DNA of 7,379 nucleotides, taken from DATLZC01 sp037444005. GTDB lineage: Bacteria > Chloroflexota > Dehalococcoidia > DSTF01 > JACRBR01. Location: positions 1-7,379 of the forward strand of contig JBBING010000104.1 in assembly GCA_037444005.1 (NCBI GenBank), read 5' to 3'. The notes beneath the pieces are model-generated. The model saw only the letters and a program-made list of their open reading frames with translations, was not told the DNA's origin and searched no databases. This document shows, one piece after another, positions 5,705 through 7,379 of this stretch (its first letter is position 1; the number at the start of each line of letters is the position of its first letter). The position numbers were made by a program, and so were the translations under genes.

Positions 5705-6386
5705 AGCTGAGCGCGAACCACAGGGCGGGAGCGAGCCCGCAGGCGGCGCAGCCGAGGCCAGCGCCGCGAAACCATCGGAGAAGGCGAGTCTAGCCGAGCG
5801 GGCCGCGAAGCCCGCGGCCTCGGTCGCGAAGGCGAAGGCGCAGCCGCCTCAGCCGGCGCTGGCGCCGCCCAAGATGAACCGGCGGTCCATCCTGCGCCTC
5901 GGATTCTGGACGGGCCTCATCGCCACCGCCGTCGGAAGCCTCGGGGCGGGGCTCGACCTGATCTATCCGCGGAAGATCACGGGCTTCGGCGGCGTCATCA
6001 CCATCGGGTCGGTGAGCGACTTCCCGCCCGGCTCCAAGACGGAGGTCACGGAGGGCCGGCTCTGGCTCGTCCATCTCACGGCGGAGCAAGGCGGGCCGGG
6101 ATTGCTGGCGCTGTGGTGGAAGTGTCCACACCTGGGCTGCACGGTGCCGTGGAAGCCTAACTTCACGTTCAAGGACCCGCGCACGGGCCAGGACAAGACG
6201 GGGTGGTTCCGGTGCCCGTGCCACGGCTCGACGTACGACGACGCCGGCATCCGGGTGTTCGGCCCCGCGCCGCGGTCGATGGACACGATGAAGCTCACGA
6301 TCGATGAGAACGGCCGGATTTCGGTGGACACAGGGAACATCACCCCGGGCGGCGAAGACAACCCGTCGCGGGCGGTTCCGGTGTAG
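5697..6386 (+). CDS. Rieske [2Fe-2S] protein with an Ala/Pro/Lys-rich N-terminal extension
   Basis: This 229-residue protein carries the high-potential Fe-S cluster that takes the first electron from quinol at Qo. Cluster ligands are Cys143 and His145 (CPHLGC) and Cys173 and His176 (CPCHGS). Cys148 and Cys175 form the expected disulphide. GPAPR follows as the usual Pro loop. The two motifs are about 10 residues further apart than in bovine Rieske because of a segment around KPNFTFKDPRTGQDKTG. A single membrane anchor (about 68-88) follows NRRSIL (61-66), a Tat-like twin-arginine signal. Residues 1-59 are low-complexity, rich in Ala, Lys, Glu and Pro, and would stay in the cytoplasm. ATG 5697 overlaps the previous stop by 8 bases. 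The internal Met60 is a possible alternative start but has no Shine-Dalgarno sequence. Confidence 0.95.
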   Translation: MSEAEREPQGGSEPAGGAAEASAAKPSEKASLAERAAKPAASVAKAKAQPPQPALAPPKMNRRSILRLGFWTGLIATAVGSLGAGLDLIYPRKITGFGGVITIGSVSDFPPGSKTEVTEGRLWLVHLTAEQGGPGLLALWWKCPHLGCTVPWKPNFTFKDPRTGQDKTGWFRCPCHGSTYDDAGIRVFGPAPRSMDTMKLTIDENGRISVDTGNITPGGEDNPSRAVPV

Positions 6387-6398
6387 GACGGGGACCAC

Positions 6399-7325
6399 AT
6401 GAACACGAGCAAGCAGGTCAACATCATGGTGGTCATCCTGTTCCTGAGCGTGATCACGCTCGGGGGCTACACCCTGTGGGACCCCTTCCGCGCCGACGTC
6501 GCCGAAGACCTGCAGGTCGAGAAGAATGTGGAGCGGGGCGCGTATCTGTACGCCACGTACTGTCGCGCCTGCCACGGCGACAAGGGCGAAGGCGGCGCGG
6601 CCGCGGGCCGGTTCACCGCCGCTCCTCCGCTCAACCGGCCCGACCTGCAGGGACGCAAGGAGCCGGGCGGTCCCGTGGATGAGACGGCCCGCGAACAGGC
6701 CCGGGCTCTCGTCGTCAACACCATCACGTGCGGCCGCGTGGGCACCGCGATGCCCACCTGGGGCCAGACGCCGGGGTTCACCGGCCCGCTGAACGACATG
6801 CAGATCTCGCAGCTCGCCGACCTCATCGTCCGCGGCGAATGGGGCCTGGCGAAGGAATGGGCCATCGAACTCGACCGCGAGACCGGCGCGCCGCCCGAGA
6901 CGCCCCCGGGCGATATCACGCCGAACGGGCGCTGCGGGCAGATCGCGCGGGCCGTTGTGGCGCCGACGCCGGCCGGCGGCGCGACGCCGACACCCGCCGG
7001 ACCCACTCCGACGCCTGCGGCCCAGGTCGAGGAGGTCACGATCGTCGCCAAGAACATCCTCTTCGACCTGGACGAGATCCGGGTGAAGGCGGGCAGCCAG
7101 GTGAAGCTCACCGTGGACAATCAGGATGGCGGCGTTCCCCACAACTGGGCGCTCTACGAGAGCGAGTCCGCGGCGACGGCGGGGCAAGCGCCCATCGTGG
7201 CGACGGCCATCGAGAACGGCCCGGTGAAGCAGGAGCTCACGTTCGACGCGCCCGACCCGGGTGAGTACTTCTTCCGCTGCGATGTGCACCCGACCACGAT
7301 GACGGGGACGTTCATCGTCGAATAG
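6399..7325 (+). CDS. Membrane-anchored monohaem cytochrome c fused to a cupredoxin domain
   Basis: This 308-residue protein would accept electrons from the Rieske protein. An uncleaved N-terminal anchor (about 8-25) is followed by a cytochrome c domain (about 45-140) with the haem motif Cys55-Arg-Ala-Cys58-His59 and probable sixth ligand Met118 (in TAMPTWG). A Thr-Pro-Ala-Gly linker (188-209) leads to a cupredoxin domain (211-308) with the complete type-1 copper set His248, Cys294, His297 and Met301, the last three in CDVHPTTM. Cys111 and Cys179 are extra and could pair in the periplasm. No other c1- or f-type gene is present in the operon, so this may be the functional replacement. It starts 12 bases after the Rieske stop with a modest ACGGGG ribosome site. 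Its direct acceptor could be a terminal oxidase or a soluble carrier. The domain calls are firm; the role is inference. Confidence 0.93.
   Translation: MNTSKQVNIMVVILFLSVITLGGYTLWDPFRADVAEDLQVEKNVERGAYLYATYCRACHGDKGEGGAAAGRFTAAPPLNRPDLQGRKEPGGPVDETAREQARALVVNTITCGRVGTAMPTWGQTPGFTGPLNDMQISQLADLIVRGEWGLAKEWAIELDRETGAPPETPPGDITPNGRCGQIARAVVAPTPAGGATPTPAGPTPTPAAQVEEVTIVAKNILFDLDEIRVKAGSQVKLTVDNQDGGVPHNWALYESESAATAGQAPIVATAIENGPVKQELTFDAPDPGEYFFRCDVHPTTMTGTFIVE
6960..7025 (+). repeat. Thr-Pro-Ala linker repeat within the fusion protein
   Basis: Imperfect GCC-GACGCC-type repeats encode PTPA, TPTPA and PTPTPA units joined by glycines (residues 188-209). They separate the haem and copper domains and would form a stiff, extended tether. 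The tract is in frame and part of the gene, not a mobile or array repeat. Confidence 0.75.
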
Positions 7326-7340
7326 GGCTCTACATCAATC

Positions 7341-7379
7341 ATGGTGGAAACAGTTCAGGATCCTGAGCGCAAAGGTCCT
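7341..7379 (+). CDS. Possible start of the next gene (partial)
   Basis: ATG 7341 opens a frame that stays open for the remaining 13 codons (MVETVQDPERKGP). It lies 15 bases after the previous stop on the same strand, as do the other operon genes. No good Shine-Dalgarno sequence is visible and the fragment is too short to identify, so a chance reading is possible. Confidence 0.4.
   Translation, partial: MVETVQDPERKGP

Noticed and set aside
5794..5823. GC-rich inverted repeat (GCGGGC / GCCCGC with outer pairs) inside the Rieske gene
   Set aside because: It lies in an Ala/Arg/Pro-coding stretch of a GC-rich gene where such pairs arise by chance, and it has no T-run.
5790..7289. A 499-residue open frame on the minus strand over the Rieske and cytochrome c genes
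   Set aside because: It is opposite two well-supported genes with intact cofactor motifs. Its translation is Arg/His/Val-rich low-complexity sequence, as expected of antisense frames in high-GC DNA.

Overview
This is a high-GC bacterial window (roughly two thirds G+C by eye), with every supported gene on the + strand and tightly packed. I cannot name the organism. The Thr-Pro-Ala linker in the last full protein, the unfused cytochrome b6 and the extended subunit IV look most like Chloroflexota or an uncultivated soil lineage with a similar bc complex. That is an impression from sequence style, not a proof.

Left part (1-3552): a possible C-terminal end of an unknown gene (3-101); purH (113-1657), the bifunctional enzyme for the last two steps of IMP synthesis; a GalT/HIT-superfamily nucleotidyltransferase-like protein with an HGHAQ active-site motif (1672-2766); and a cytosolic family 2 glycosyltransferase of the dolichyl/polyprenyl-phosphate sugar type (2818-3552). 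The first three are separated by 11-14 bases and look like one transcription unit. The glycosyltransferase follows after 51 bases, which hold a hairpin that ends exactly at its start codon.

Middle (3553-3726): the only sizeable non-coding stretch. It holds a good sigma70-type promoter (TTGACA, 17 bp, TAGCCT), an imperfect dyad between its two boxes, and a perfect 6-bp hairpin in the predicted leader RNA.

Right part (3727-7325): an operon for a Rieske/cytochrome b quinol oxidoreductase. In order it encodes a 37-residue single-helix membrane protein that I do not recognise, a cytochrome b6-type subunit, a long subunit-IV-type protein, a Rieske Fe-S protein, and a membrane-anchored monohaem cytochrome c fused to a type-1 copper (cupredoxin) domain. 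Quinol would be oxidised at the Qo site shared by b6 and subunit IV. One electron would cross the membrane through the b haems (and possibly a covalent haem ci). The other would go through the Rieske cluster to the cytochrome c/cupredoxin protein, which stands where cytochrome c1 or f would be. A further gene may start at 7341 and runs off the window.

The most interesting points are the short membrane protein at the head of the operon, the cytochrome c-cupredoxin fusion, the altered Qo motif (APWY in place of PEWY), and a tryptophan-rich insert in subunit IV predicted to lie on the periplasmic side.
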